Below are positions 7,763 through 14,993 of a stretch of 15,289 nucleotides of DNA, piece after piece. A program made the translations under genes and the position numbers. The first letter of the stretch is position 1; every line of letters starts with the position of its first letter. The stretch is from an uncultured Flavobacteriales bacterium (lineage in GTDB: Bacteria; Bacteroidota; Bacteroidia; Palsa-965): the NCBI GenBank assembly GCA_937974275.1, contig CALJIF010000066.1, positions 1 through 15,289 of the forward strand. The letters are read 5' to 3'. The notes under the pieces are model-generated. The model ran no database searches and was not told the origin of the DNA. It saw nothing but the letters and a program-made list of their open reading frames with translations.

Positions 7763-9172
7763 TTATTCTGCAGGTTGTTTCTTAATCAACTCTCTAATAT
7801 CCTGCATTATTTTTTTTGCAAGATTCTCAGCAGTAGTTTCCGATTCACTTTCCGAATAGATTCGAATAATAGGTTCTGTGTTAGATCGACGTAAATGCAC
7901 CCATTCTTTGTCAAATTCTATTTTCAGTCCGTCAACCTTATTAATCGGCTGCTTTTTGTACTTCTTTTCAATACCGCTCAACACTTCATCTACATTAACA
8001 TCCGCTGTCAATTCAATTTTATTTTTCGAAATGTGATAATCGGGAAAAGTAGCCCGCAACATGGATGTGCTTTTTCCGAACGTCGCTAAGTGGCTTAGGA
8101 ATAATGCTATTCCGGCTAACGCGTCGCGACCGTAATGCAGCTCCGGCACAATAACGCCTCCATTACCTTCACCTCCAATAACGGCATTTACCGACTTCAT
8201 CATTTCCACCACATTTACTTCTCCTACTGCTGCTGCGCTATGTTTACCACCGTGCTTTTCGGTAACATCTCGAAGGGCGCGTGTTGATGATAGGTTAGAA
8301 ACCGTATTACCGCCATTATTGTGTTTCAGGACGTAGTCGGCAACTGCTACCAACGTATATTCTTCCCCGAACATATCACCATCTTCACACACCAACGCCA
8401 GGCGGTCCACATCCGGATCAACAACGATTCCCAAATGTGCACGTTCCTTTTTTACCACTTTAGAAATTTCGGTAAGGTGCTCCGGTAATGGTTCCGGATT
8501 ATGCGGAAAATCGCCGGTGGGTTCACAATACAATTTATGCACCTGTTGAACGCCTAATGCTTCCAGCAATTTAGGAACTGCTATTCCCCCACTCGAGTTT
8601 ACGGCATCCACCACAATTTTAAAATTTGCAGCAGCAATGGCGTCTTTATTAACCCACTTCATGCTTAAAATTGCGGCGATATGCTTGTCGAGATATGTGT
8701 CGTCCGTTTTAATTTTTCCCAGTTTAGTTACTTCGGCAAAACGAAAATCTTCACGTTCGGCAATATCTAGAACTGTCTGACCGTCTTCCGCAGAAATAAA
8801 CTCGCCTTTTTCGTTCAATAGTTTAAGCGCATTCCACTGCTTCGGATTGTGACTCGCTGTTAATATAATTCCACCTGCGGCTTTTTCCATGGGCACAGCC
8901 ATTTCGACGGTTGGTGTAGTTGATAAACCGACATCGGTAACATTAATTCCCAACCCGATTAATGTTCCGGAAACTAAACGATTGACCATGTCACCGGAAA
9001 TACGCGCGTCACGTCCAACAACAACAGTAAGTGTAGCGCCCGGGGAATGACGCTGTTGCAACCAAGTTCCGTATGCAGCCGTAAACTTTACAACATCCAC
9101 AGGGCTTAAGCCTTCTCCCGGCTTACCGCCAATTGTACCACGAATACCTGAAATTGATTTTATTAGAGTCAC
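7763..9172 (-). CDS. glmM: Phosphoglucosamine mutase (alpha-D-phosphohexomutase family)
   Basis: A 469-residue phosphohexomutase, best read as GlmM, which converts glucosamine-6-phosphate to glucosamine-1-phosphate for UDP-GlcNAc, peptidoglycan and lipid A synthesis. The four family signatures are in order: TASHNP with phosphoserine S107, metal-binding DPDVDRL (D252, D254, D256), sugar-binding GEGNGG (334-339) and phosphate-binding RRSNTEP (428-434). The N-terminal SGIRGTIGGKPGEGL segment is typical of Bacteroidota GlmM. A phosphomannomutase or phosphoglucomutase role cannot be excluded from the motif alone, since GEGNGG differs from the GEQSGH loop of E. coli GlmM. The start is GTG (bases 9172-9170), placing a perfect TAnnTTTG box 25 bases upstream. 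The cysteine desulfurase gene follows after 59 bases. Confidence 0.9.
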   Translation of the reverse strand: MTLIKSISGIRGTIGGKPGEGLSPVDVVKFTAAYGTWLQQRHSPGATLTVVVGRDARISGDMVNRLVSGTLIGLGINVTDVGLSTTPTVEMAVPMEKAAGGIILTASHNPKQWNALKLLNEKGEFISAEDGQTVLDIAEREDFRFAEVTKLGKIKTDDTYLDKHIAAILSMKWVNKDAIAAANFKIVVDAVNSSGGIAVPKLLEALGVQQVHKLYCEPTGDFPHNPEPLPEHLTEISKVVKKERAHLGIVVDPDVDRLALVCEDGDMFGEEYTLVAVADYVLKHNNGGNTVSNLSSTRALRDVTEKHGGKHSAAAVGEVNVVEMMKSVNAVIGGEGNGGVIVPELHYGRDALAGIALFLSHLATFGKSTSMLRATFPDYHISKNKIELTADVNVDEVLSGIEKKYKKQPINKVDGLKIEFDKEWVHLRRSNTEPIIRIYSESESETTAENLAKKIMQDIRELIKKQPAE

Positions 9173-9197
9173 TTGATCTTGTTTTAAAAACGGGAGA

Positions 9198-9205
9198 CAA
9201 AGTTA
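9198..9205 (-). promoter_or_regulatory. Probable -7 promoter element for glmM
   Basis: The minus strand reads TAACTTTG, an exact match to the Bacteroidota -7 consensus TAnnTTTG. It ends 25 bases before the GTG start of glmM, giving a predicted short leader of about 18 bases. No matching TTTG or TTG -33 element was seen at the usual 17-23 base spacing. Confidence 0.6.
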
Positions 9206-9275
9206 AATCCTGTGAAATATTTCCCGCAGAACAGCCTTTGAAACATATAAACAGCCAAAATCATGAAATTGGTGA

Positions 9276-9283
9276 TAACTTTG
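9276..9283 (+). promoter_or_regulatory. Possible upstream -7 element for the TPR gene
   Basis: TAACTTTG on the plus strand matches TAnnTTTG exactly and lies 74 bases before the ATG of the TPR gene. A TTTG at 9237-9240 is 35 bases away, too far to be a standard -33 element. It may be a second promoter for the gene at 9358, or chance. Confidence 0.35.
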
Positions 9284-9328
9284 CAACCGGATACGTCGTT
9301 AAGCAGAAGAAATAGCCCGGGTTGACGT

Positions 9329-9336
9329 TATATTTG
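9329..9336 (+). promoter_or_regulatory. Probable -7 promoter element for the TPR gene
   Basis: TATATTTG matches TAnnTTTG exactly and ends 21 bases before the ATG at 9358, the same distance range as the boxes before glmM and the phosphosulfolactate synthase gene. Its position also argues that the longer reading frame from the TTG at 9322 is not the real start, because that TTG lies upstream of the promoter box. Confidence 0.6.
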
Positions 9337-9357
9337 TTAAGGACGTATCTGAAATTT

Positions 9358-10746
9358 ATGAGTGAATTAAATGCCCCTCTGGATGTTTTGATACAGCGAT
9401 TTGAGAAAATGCGGGCTCAGGGGAATTACGGTTTTTTTGAGCAGGAAGAATTAGAAGACATCGCGGATTACTACATCAATCAAAAACAGTTTGTTAAAGC
9501 GACGGACGCCTCCGACTTGGGAAGGCGCCAATATCCGTTTTCAGCCACATTTTTAGTACTGAAATCGCATGTCCATATCCTAACCGGTGAAAATCGTATT
9601 GCGCTCGATTTGTTAAAACAAGCAGAACAAATGGATTCTTCGTTGGGTGAAATCTTCATGACTCAGGGGAATATTTACGGGCAAATGGGGCTTCACGAAA
9701 AAGCGATCATTGCTTATCAGAAAGCACTGGATACCGATATTCCTCAGGAAGAAGTGTATTACTACATCGGTGTTGAGTTCATTAATTCGGGAAGTCCCGA
9801 TGAAGCAATTCCTTTATTTAAAAAAGCGCTGGCCATTTATCCGGATCATGAACCTTCGTTAAATGAAATTTCGTTTTGTTTCGAAAACACCGGTGAGTTG
9901 GAGAAAAGTATCCAGTTTTTTTCGGCATTAACCGATAAAAGCCCGTATAACTTTAACATTTGGTTCTTTTTAGGTGTGGCGTACAGTCGCTCCGGCATGT
10001 TTGAAAAGGCTATTGATGCCTACGATTACGCCCTGGCCATTAAAGAAGACTTCGCCTCTGCTCTTTTTAATAAAGCCAATGCACTTTCAGCATTGGGACG
10101 TTTGGAAGAAGCCATAGCCGGCTATAAAGAAACCGCTAAGTACGAAGAACCCAAAGCCGAAACGTTTTACTATTTAGGTGAATGTTACGAGCGGTTAAAA
10201 CAACATGAACCGGCCTTGTTGAATTACAGCAAAGCAACGACGCTTGACCCGGAATACGCCGATGCCTGGTTGGGTCAAGGAGTTGTGTTAGATCAATTAG
10301 GTCGTTTGCAGGAAGGAATCCATTACATCAAGAAAGCATTGGCATTGGAACCTCATAATTCGGAGTTTCTATATGTTTACGGAGATACGCAAATGAAACT
10401 TGGTTTCTACGAAGAAGCCGAAGCTGCTTATCGCAAAGTAATGGAGCTTGAACCTGACAATCCGCTAATTTGGCTGGACTTGTCGCAGTTGTTGTTTACC
10501 CAGCAACAAACCGAAGAAGCGCTTGAAATTTTGCAAGTTGGCATCAAACACCATCCTGATAATGCCGAGTTGAATTACCGCATGTCCGGTTATCTTTTGG
10601 CATTAGGTCGTAAACAAGACGCCATGAGTTATTTGCATTTGGGTTTAAGTCAGGATTATGAAAAACACAATGCATTGTTTGAGTTCTTGCCGCAACTAAA
10701 GGAAAACCCCGGCATTAACGAGGTCATAGAATCTTATCGCAAATAA
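9358..10746 (+). CDS. Cytosolic protein made of TPR repeats
   Basis: A 462-residue protein built almost wholly of tetratricopeptide repeats, about ten in tandem at 34-residue spacing from near residue 75 to 430; clear examples are GLHEKAIIAYQKALDTD, GMFEKAIDAYDYALAIK and GFYEEAEAAYRKVMELEPDN. No signal peptide or membrane segment is visible, so it is probably cytoplasmic. TPR stacks bind partner proteins; the partner and process are unknown. The ATG at 9358 (MSELNAPLDV) is preferred over an in-frame TTG at 9322, because the 12 extra residues look non-conserved and a perfect promoter box lies between the two. It is transcribed divergently from glmM. The following gene has its own promoter-like box, so the two need not share a transcript; no terminator was seen between them. 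Confidence 0.88.
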   Translation: MSELNAPLDVLIQRFEKMRAQGNYGFFEQEELEDIADYYINQKQFVKATDASDLGRRQYPFSATFLVLKSHVHILTGENRIALDLLKQAEQMDSSLGEIFMTQGNIYGQMGLHEKAIIAYQKALDTDIPQEEVYYYIGVEFINSGSPDEAIPLFKKALAIYPDHEPSLNEISFCFENTGELEKSIQFFSALTDKSPYNFNIWFFLGVAYSRSGMFEKAIDAYDYALAIKEDFASALFNKANALSALGRLEEAIAGYKETAKYEEPKAETFYYLGECYERLKQHEPALLNYSKATTLDPEYADAWLGQGVVLDQLGRLQEGIHYIKKALALEPHNSEFLYVYGDTQMKLGFYEEAEAAYRKVMELEPDNPLIWLDLSQLLFTQQQTEEALEILQVGIKHHPDNAELNYRMSGYLLALGRKQDAMSYLHLGLSQDYEKHNALFEFLPQLKENPGINEVIESYRK

Positions 10747-10795
10747 CCTGTTCGTAACATCCTGTTCAGCTACAATCCGCAAAACGAATTGTGCT

Positions 10796-10803
10796 TACTT
10801 TTG
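10796..10803 (+). promoter_or_regulatory. Probable -7 promoter element for the comA-like operon
   Basis: TACTTTTG is an exact TAnnTTTG match ending 18 bases before the ATG at 10822. No good -33 TTTG was found upstream. It would start a transcript covering the four closely spaced genes up to 13341. Confidence 0.6.
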
Positions 10804-10821
10804 TTCGTCAATACCTGAACT

Positions 10822-11601
10822 ATGAACGTTAAGCTTTCCCATATTCCTGAACGTCCTGAACGTCCGCGCAACCATGGATTAACAATGGTAATGGACAAGG
10901 GCATCGGAATCAAACAAGCCGAGCTGTATCTGGATGCACTGGCTGATCATATTGATATTATTAAACTGGGCTTCGGTACATCTGTCGTTTCAAAAAACGT
11001 TGCTGAAAAGGTGAAGTTGTATAAAAGCGCAGGAATGCGTGTTTATTTGGGGGGAACATTGTTTGAAGCCTTTATTATCCGCAAGAAATTTGACGATTAT
11101 GTAAAGTTCGCCGAGAAGTTGGGGTTGGATCACGCTGAAGTTTCGGACGGATCGATTGTGATGCCGCACGATGAAAAGTGTAATTACATTTCGAAGCTGT
11201 CAAAAAATTTTACGGTACTCTCTGAAGTTGGTTCCAAAGAAGAAGGCATTATCATTCATCCGAATAAATGGACCGCGATGATGCAAAGTGAAATTCAGGC
11301 CGGGTCGTGGAAAGTAATTGCCGAAGCACGCGAAAGTGGCACCGTTGGTATCTATCACCGTAACGGTTCGCCGCACACCATGTTGATGAATAAAATCATT
11401 GCCAAAGTAAAACCCGAAAACATTCTTTGGGAAGCACCTCAGAAATCGCAGCAAGTGTGGTTTATCAAACATTTTGGTGCGAATGTCAATTTGGGTAATA
11501 TCGGTTTTGATGAGGTTATTCCGCTCGAAACATTGCGCTTAGGATTGCGCGGAGATACATTCTTCACCTTCCTTCCTAAAGAATTACAAAATCAACCATA
11601 A
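10822..11601 (+). CDS. comA: Phosphosulfolactate synthase-like protein (ComA family)
   Basis: A 259-residue TIM-barrel protein of the ComA family. In methanogens ComA adds sulfite to phosphoenolpyruvate to give (2R)-phosphosulfolactate, the first step of coenzyme M synthesis. Family motifs are visible in order: GLTMVMDKGIG, IKLGFGTS, GGTLFEAF, DHAEVSDGS, LSEVGSKEEG, EARESGTVGIY and NLGNIGFDEV. The length is close to archaeal ComA. Bacteroidota do not make coenzyme M, so the product is more likely a sulfolactate-derived metabolite, or the substrate differs; this is inference. No other coenzyme M gene (comB, comC) is in the window. The gene leads a compact set with a rhodanese 12 bases downstream, then a DedA protein and aroE, suggesting sulfur-related or merely shared growth regulation. 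Confidence 0.88.
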   Translation: MNVKLSHIPERPERPRNHGLTMVMDKGIGIKQAELYLDALADHIDIIKLGFGTSVVSKNVAEKVKLYKSAGMRVYLGGTLFEAFIIRKKFDDYVKFAEKLGLDHAEVSDGSIVMPHDEKCNYISKLSKNFTVLSEVGSKEEGIIIHPNKWTAMMQSEIQAGSWKVIAEARESGTVGIYHRNGSPHTMLMNKIIAKVKPENILWEAPQKSQQVWFIKHFGANVNLGNIGFDEVIPLETLRLGLRGDTFFTFLPKELQNQP

Positions 11602-11613
11602 CAATTCATAAGC

Positions 11614-11931
11614 ATGAAAGAAGTTACTGTTCAGGAATTGAAAACCATGATGGATAACGGTTCCGATTTTCAATTGATTGACGTTCGCGAACCATTCGAG
11701 GCAGAGGCTGCAAATATTGGTGGTGAATTAATTCCTATGGGTGAAGTTTTAAGCAACGTGGATAAAATTGCCAAAGACAAACCTGTTGTGGTACATTGCA
11801 GAAGCGGTGCGCGTTCAGCTACAATTATCAATGCTTTACAGTCGCAGCATGGTTTCGAAAACCTGCACAATTTAAAGGGCGGCATCATGGCATGGTCACG
11901 CGAAATTGATCCATCCATCACCGTTTCGTAA
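11614..11931 (+). CDS. Single-domain rhodanese-like sulfurtransferase
   Basis: A 105-residue stand-alone rhodanese domain. LIDVREPFE (residues 21-29) is the conserved first motif, and the active-site loop is CRSGAR with persulfide cysteine C62; LKGGIMAW near the C-terminus completes the fold. Such proteins carry sulfane sulfur from thiosulfate, persulfides or a desulfurase to an acceptor. There is no signal peptide, so it acts in the cytoplasm. It lies 12 bases after the ComA-like gene and 2 bases before the DedA gene, so co-transcription is very likely. Its placement beside a sulfite-using enzyme suggests handling of sulfur for that enzyme, but this is only contextual. Confidence 0.92.
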   Translation: MKEVTVQELKTMMDNGSDFQLIDVREPFEAEAANIGGELIPMGEVLSNVDKIAKDKPVVVHCRSGARSATIINALQSQHGFENLHNLKGGIMAWSREIDPSITVS

Positions 11932-11933
11932 GT

Positions 11934-12584
11934 ATGATTAAGGAGTTACTCGATTTTATTCTACACATCAACGATCACCTGACTGCTATGGTTCAGGAAT
12001 ACGGAACGTTGGTATATGCTATTTTATTCCTGATCATTTTCGTTGAAACGGGATTAGTAATAATGCCATTTCTTCCGGGCGATTCCCTGCTTTTTGCTGC
12101 AGGAGCGCTTTGTGCTAACGAAGCAACAGGGTTAAATATCGTTTATCTTATTGCACTGTTGTTTGTTGCGGCAGTTTTGGGTGATAACACCAATTATTGG
12201 ATTGGCCGAACACTCGGACTTCGCGTTACTACCATGACCATTGGAAAAAGGCGGATTGTTAAACAGGATTATCTGGATAAAACGCACGCATTTTTTGAAA
12301 AATACGGAACTAAAGCCATCATTATGGCCCGATTCGTCCCAATTGTAAGAACATTTACTCCTTTTGTTGCAGGCGTCGGTAAAATGACTTACCGCACCAA
12401 ATTCCTGCCATATGACGTTGCCGGAGGATTTTTATGGATCGCGTCGATGTCGTTGGCCGGATATTTCCTCGGTACGCACGAATGGGTAAAGAAACATTTT
12501 GAAGGAGTAGTAATCGCGATTATCATTATTTCCGTAATGCCTATGGTGATTACGTATTTGCGCCATCGTTTCAGCAAGAAATAA
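11934..12584 (+). CDS. DedA-family inner-membrane protein
   Basis: A 216-residue polytopic membrane protein of the DedA/SNARE-associated family. Members include undecaprenyl-phosphate flippases that recycle the lipid carrier for peptidoglycan and surface polysaccharide synthesis. Hydrophobic segments lie at about residues 27-60, 68-90, 160-180 and 190-210. The conserved acidic pair is present as E38 (FVETGLV) and D50 (FLPGDSLLF), and the ARFVPIVRTFTPFVAG motif supplies R133 and R139; these match the essential E39, D51, R130 and R136 of E. coli YqjA. It is separated from the rhodanese by 2 bases and from aroE by 4, so it sits mid-operon. Which lipid it moves cannot be told from the sequence. 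Confidence 0.93.
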   Translation: MIKELLDFILHINDHLTAMVQEYGTLVYAILFLIIFVETGLVIMPFLPGDSLLFAAGALCANEATGLNIVYLIALLFVAAVLGDNTNYWIGRTLGLRVTTMTIGKRRIVKQDYLDKTHAFFEKYGTKAIIMARFVPIVRTFTPFVAGVGKMTYRTKFLPYDVAGGFLWIASMSLAGYFLGTHEWVKKHFEGVVIAIIIISVMPMVITYLRHRFSKK

Positions 12585-12588
12585 GCTC

Positions 12589-13341
12589 GTGCGCCATTTC
12601 GGACTCATCGGTTATCCGCTCACCCACTCGTTCAGTAAACGGTATTTTACCGAAAAATTTCAACGTGAGTCGATTATTGATGCAACGTATGAATTGTATC
12701 CTTTAACGCATATTCAGGAATTACCGGAATTGGTTCATTCGCACCGACAATTAGTCGGACTTAACGTGACGATTCCATATAAGGAAACTGTAATTCCTTT
12801 CCTGGACGAACTTGATGCAACTGCGCAAGGAATCGGAGCCGTAAATACCATTCGCATAATTCGCGAGGGAGACCAAGTAAGAATGATTGGTTTTAATACG
12901 GATGTCTTCGGATTTCTGAAGTCATTAAAACCGTTTTTAACGTTGCATCACGATCGCGCATTGATTATTGGAACCGGCGGAGGTGCTGCGGCTGTTGCGT
13001 TCGGACTGAAATCGCTGGGGATTGATGTGTTGTTTACGGGAAGAAAATCTACAGCCGATAAATCACCGTATTTACCCATTTCACAAGTAAGTCCGGAATT
13101 ATTGAGCCACTACAAATTGATAGTGAACACCACTCCGCTAGGTATGTTTCCTGAGGTTGACGGATTTCCGGATATACCGTATTCGTCCATGACTTCAGAA
13201 CATCTGGTATTTGATTTGGTGTACAACCCGGAATCAACCATTTTTATGCAGAATGCAGCCGGATTTGGGGCTACTGCTCTGAACGGTTACGATATGCTCC
13301 GTTATCAAGCTGAAAAAGCTTGGGAAATCTGGAATAGTTAA
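12589..13341 (+). CDS. aroE: Shikimate dehydrogenase
   Basis: A 250-residue NADP-dependent shikimate dehydrogenase, reducing 3-dehydroshikimate to shikimate in aromatic amino acid and chorismate synthesis. Shikimate-binding residues are visible: S14 and S16 in PLTHSFSK, catalytic K65 in NVTIPYKE, D105 in FNTDVFG, and Q240 in the NGYDMLRYQAEKAWEIW C-terminal motif. The nucleotide-binding GTGGGA loop is at 128-133. It is slightly shorter than E. coli AroE (272), as usual in Bacteroidota. The start is a GTG at 12589, four bases after the DedA stop; the MRHFGLIGYP N-terminus leaves no room for a later start. It is the last gene of the closely spaced cluster, with no convincing terminator before the toxin-antitoxin pair. 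Confidence 0.95.
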   Translation: MRHFGLIGYPLTHSFSKRYFTEKFQRESIIDATYELYPLTHIQELPELVHSHRQLVGLNVTIPYKETVIPFLDELDATAQGIGAVNTIRIIREGDQVRMIGFNTDVFGFLKSLKPFLTLHHDRALIIGTGGGAAAVAFGLKSLGIDVLFTGRKSTADKSPYLPISQVSPELLSHYKLIVNTTPLGMFPEVDGFPDIPYSSMTSEHLVFDLVYNPESTIFMQNAAGFGATALNGYDMLRYQAEKAWEIWNS

Positions 13342-13398
13342 ACTCTCTTTTTCGCAGTAACAATGAAACAATTAACGCAATATTCGCGTAAAATATTT

Positions 13399-13419
13399 TG
13401 TACGTAAATTTTCCGTACA
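13399..13419. promoter_or_regulatory. Palindromic operator upstream of the toxin-antitoxin pair
   Basis: The arms TGTACG (13399-13404) and CGTACA (13414-13419) are perfect reverse complements. Inside the 9-base spacer, AAA and TTT also pair across a central T, so the 21-bp element is symmetric apart from one mismatched pair. It lies 9 bases before the antitoxin ATG and overlaps promoter-like sequence (TATTTTG at 13394-13400 and TACACTTG at 13416-13423, each imperfect). Ribbon-helix-helix antitoxins bind such palindromes to repress their own operon, so this is the likely TacA-type operator. Confidence 0.72.
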
Positions 13420-13428
13420 CTTGTAAAT

Positions 13429-13719
13429 ATGGCACGAGTTGTAAAATCAGATAGTAAAACACGTTTTGATGCGCGTTTAACCATCAAGGAAAAAGCCTTG
13501 CTGGAGGAAGCTGCGCAATTGGGCGGATACAGAAGTTTAAGCGACTTTGTTTTGAGTGCAGCCCGCCAACAAGCTCTGGCATTGATTGAAGCAGAGAAAT
13601 CAATTATTCGTTCGCATGAGGACAGTATAATATTCTTTGAAGCGTTAATGAATCCACCACAACCGAATGCTGCATTAAAAGCAGCAGCTAAGAGATTTAA
13701 TAAAGCATCTAAGAAGTAA
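13429..13719 (+). CDS. tacA: TacA-type (DUF1778) ribbon-helix-helix antitoxin
   Basis: A 96-residue antitoxin of the DUF1778/TacA family. RFDARLTIKEKALLEEAAQLGGYRS (split around residues 12-36) is the ribbon-helix-helix DNA-binding part, followed by SLSDFVLSAARQQA. The C-terminal DSIIFFEALMNPPQPNAALK segment (about 66-85) matches the toxin-neutralising tail that wraps the GNAT toxin. It should both inhibit the toxin and repress the operon through the palindrome just upstream. Its stop codon overlaps the toxin start by one base, the usual antitoxin-first arrangement. Codon use does not look markedly different from its neighbours, so transfer, if any, is not obvious from composition. Confidence 0.93.
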   Translation: MARVVKSDSKTRFDARLTIKEKALLEEAAQLGGYRSLSDFVLSAARQQALALIEAEKSIIRSHEDSIIFFEALMNPPQPNAALKAAAKRFNKASKK

Positions 13720-14228
13720 TGCCGGATATTATCTCCGTTCCTCTTGCCGGTTATCACTCACGAGGAGATTTCAAATCGGGAAATCTGTTGTTGGATCGTT
13801 ATTTACAGATGCAGTCCAAGCAGGATGTAAAAAAAAAATTAGCAGCCTGCTTTATCATCGAGGATGAAAAGGACGCCGAAAGAATCAAAGGATATTACAC
13901 CTTATCCGCCTGTTCAATTACGCAACCTTTTATACCCGAATTATACCGCAAACACCTACCACCATCTTATTCCGCTATACCGGCAACTTTACTGGGAAGA
14001 TTGGCGCGTGAAGTGCATTATCAAAATTTGGGCATCGGTGAACTTCTTCTGCTGGACGCGTTATATAGATGTCATTTAGCAGCTCGAGAGATCGCTTCTT
14101 TTGCAGTAATTGTAGATCCGATTGATGAAAAAGCAATTCAATTTTATCAACGCTATGGTTTCATCACCTTACCTGATTCGGATAAACTTTTTTTGCCGAT
14201 GAAAACCATTGACCAATTGTTTACTTGA
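13719..14228 (+). CDS. tacT: TacT-type GNAT acetyltransferase toxin
   Basis: A 169-residue GNAT-fold acetyltransferase. TacT-family toxins acetylate the amino group of aminoacyl-tRNAs and so block translation. GRLAREVHYQNLGIGELLL contains the acetyl-CoA pyrophosphate loop QNLGIG (residues 102-107), which follows the Q/R-x-x-G-x-G pattern. FYQRYGF (142-148) holds the conserved tyrosine Y143, equivalent by position to the catalytic tyrosine of TacT, and the C-terminus KLFLPMKTI is typical. The N-terminal region (FKSGNLLLDRYLQ...) matches the family, and the length is normal, so the toxin appears intact. The ATG overlaps the antitoxin stop by one base (13719). It converges on bshB1 with only 8 bases between stops and no clear terminator. 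Confidence 0.92.
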   Translation: MPDIISVPLAGYHSRGDFKSGNLLLDRYLQMQSKQDVKKKLAACFIIEDEKDAERIKGYYTLSACSITQPFIPELYRKHLPPSYSAIPATLLGRLAREVHYQNLGIGELLLLDALYRCHLAAREIASFAVIVDPIDEKAIQFYQRYGFITLPDSDKLFLPMKTIDQLFT

Positions 14229-14236
14229 GCTGCCGG

Positions 14237-14953
14237 CTATTTCAACTCCAACAATGAATCAACCGCAGGAGTTCTGGTCACAACATAACCTTCACCGTAT
14301 TCAACACCCGCTTCACGTCCCACAACGCGCATTTTGGCTTTCACAAAATCCATAAAGTCCTGCCCGGAAATTGGTGTTGCGGGCTCAGCAGAATCGGGAT
14401 TATAGAACTGGGAGGAATACGCCAGAATAGCACGCATCTTAGCATCAACTTCGGCTGTTACATCAACTACAACATCAGGTTTGATAAAACGATCTTGTAT
14501 GTAATGATAAACCGCTTGCGGTCTCCATGGCTTTTGCTCTTCGCTATTATGATGTGTCTTAATTTTTACCAATCCCGAATAAAATGCGGCATCAGCAACC
14601 AATTTACCGGCTTTACCATGGTCCGGATGGCGATCGTGCGGCGCATTACACAGAATAATTTCAGGTTGAAATAATCTTATGTAAGTCACTATTTGACGGA
14701 TGTGTGCTTCATCATAGGTAAAAAAACCATCGCGCATATTGAGAATAACACGACTGGTAACGCCCATAACTTCAGCGGCAGCAGCAGCTTCTTTCTTGCG
14801 TGTTTCCGCGTCGCCGCGTGTACCGAGTTCGCCTTCCGACAGGTCCAGAATCGCCACTTTTTTCCCGGCTTTGATTTCTTTTATCAACGTGCCGGCACAA
14901 CTCAATTCCACATCATCCGGATGGATTCCGATAGCAAGAATATCAACTTTCAT
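14237..14953 (-). CDS. bshB1: Bacillithiol biosynthesis deacetylase BshB1
   Basis: A 238-residue zinc-dependent deacetylase of the PIG-L/LmbE family that removes the acetyl group from GlcNAc-malate to give GlcN-malate, the second step of bacillithiol synthesis. Metal and catalytic motifs are GIHPDDVEL (H11, D13, D14) and DRHPDHGKA (H112). SEGELGTRGDAETR and the C-terminal GREAGVEYGEGYV are typical of BshB1 and distinguish it from other LmbE proteins. BshA and BshC are not in the window. The start is the ATG read from 14953, where MKVDILAIG is the conserved N-terminus. It is divergent from the lipoprotein gene at 15008, with a TAnnTTTG box only 4 bases before its start codon. Confidence 0.95.
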   Translation of the reverse strand: MKVDILAIGIHPDDVELSCAGTLIKEIKAGKKVAILDLSEGELGTRGDAETRKKEAAAAAEVMGVTSRVILNMRDGFFTYDEAHIRQIVTYIRLFQPEIILCNAPHDRHPDHGKAGKLVADAAFYSGLVKIKTHHNSEEQKPWRPQAVYHYIQDRFIKPDVVVDVTAEVDAKMRAILAYSSQFYNPDSAEPATPISGQDFMDFVKAKMRVVGREAGVEYGEGYVVTRTPAVDSLLELK

Positions 14954-14957
14954 AGTG

Positions 14958-14965
14958 CAAAATTA
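14958..14965 (-). promoter_or_regulatory. Promoter-like -7 box very close to bshB1 start
   Basis: The minus strand reads TAATTTTG, an exact TAnnTTTG match ending 4 bases before the bshB1 ATG. If used with the usual spacing to the start site, transcription would begin at or near the start codon, giving a leaderless mRNA. No -33 element is clear. Confidence 0.45.
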
Positions 14966-14993
14966 CCAAATATTCCGAGGTCATTAATTCCGT

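Noticed and set aside
9322..9334. TTGACG followed by TATATT, resembling a sigma-70 -35/-10 pair
   Set aside because: The two motifs are almost adjacent instead of about 17 bases apart, and Bacteroidota use a different consensus.
9322..9357. Extended N-terminus of the TPR protein from a TTG codon at 9322
   Set aside because: The extra 12 residues look arbitrary and the exact promoter box at 9329-9336 lies inside them, so the ATG at 9358 is the better start.
10846..10866. Short direct repeat of CCTGAACGT near the start of the comA-like gene
   Set aside because: It encodes the repeated residues PERPER inside the coding sequence and is only two copies, so it is not a separate element.
13376..13390. 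ACGC...GCGT inverted repeat as a terminator for aroE
   Set aside because: The stem is only about 4 bp and no T-run follows directly, so it is too weak to call a terminator.
13338..13757. 139-codon minus-strand ORF covering the antitoxin gene
   Set aside because: It is antisense to a well-supported DUF1778 antitoxin and its translation resembles no family; it is a coding shadow.
14226..14240. Hairpin between the toxin and bshB1 stops (AGC...GCT)
   Set aside because: Three-base arms and no U-tract; only 8 bases separate the two genes, so no terminator can be supported.
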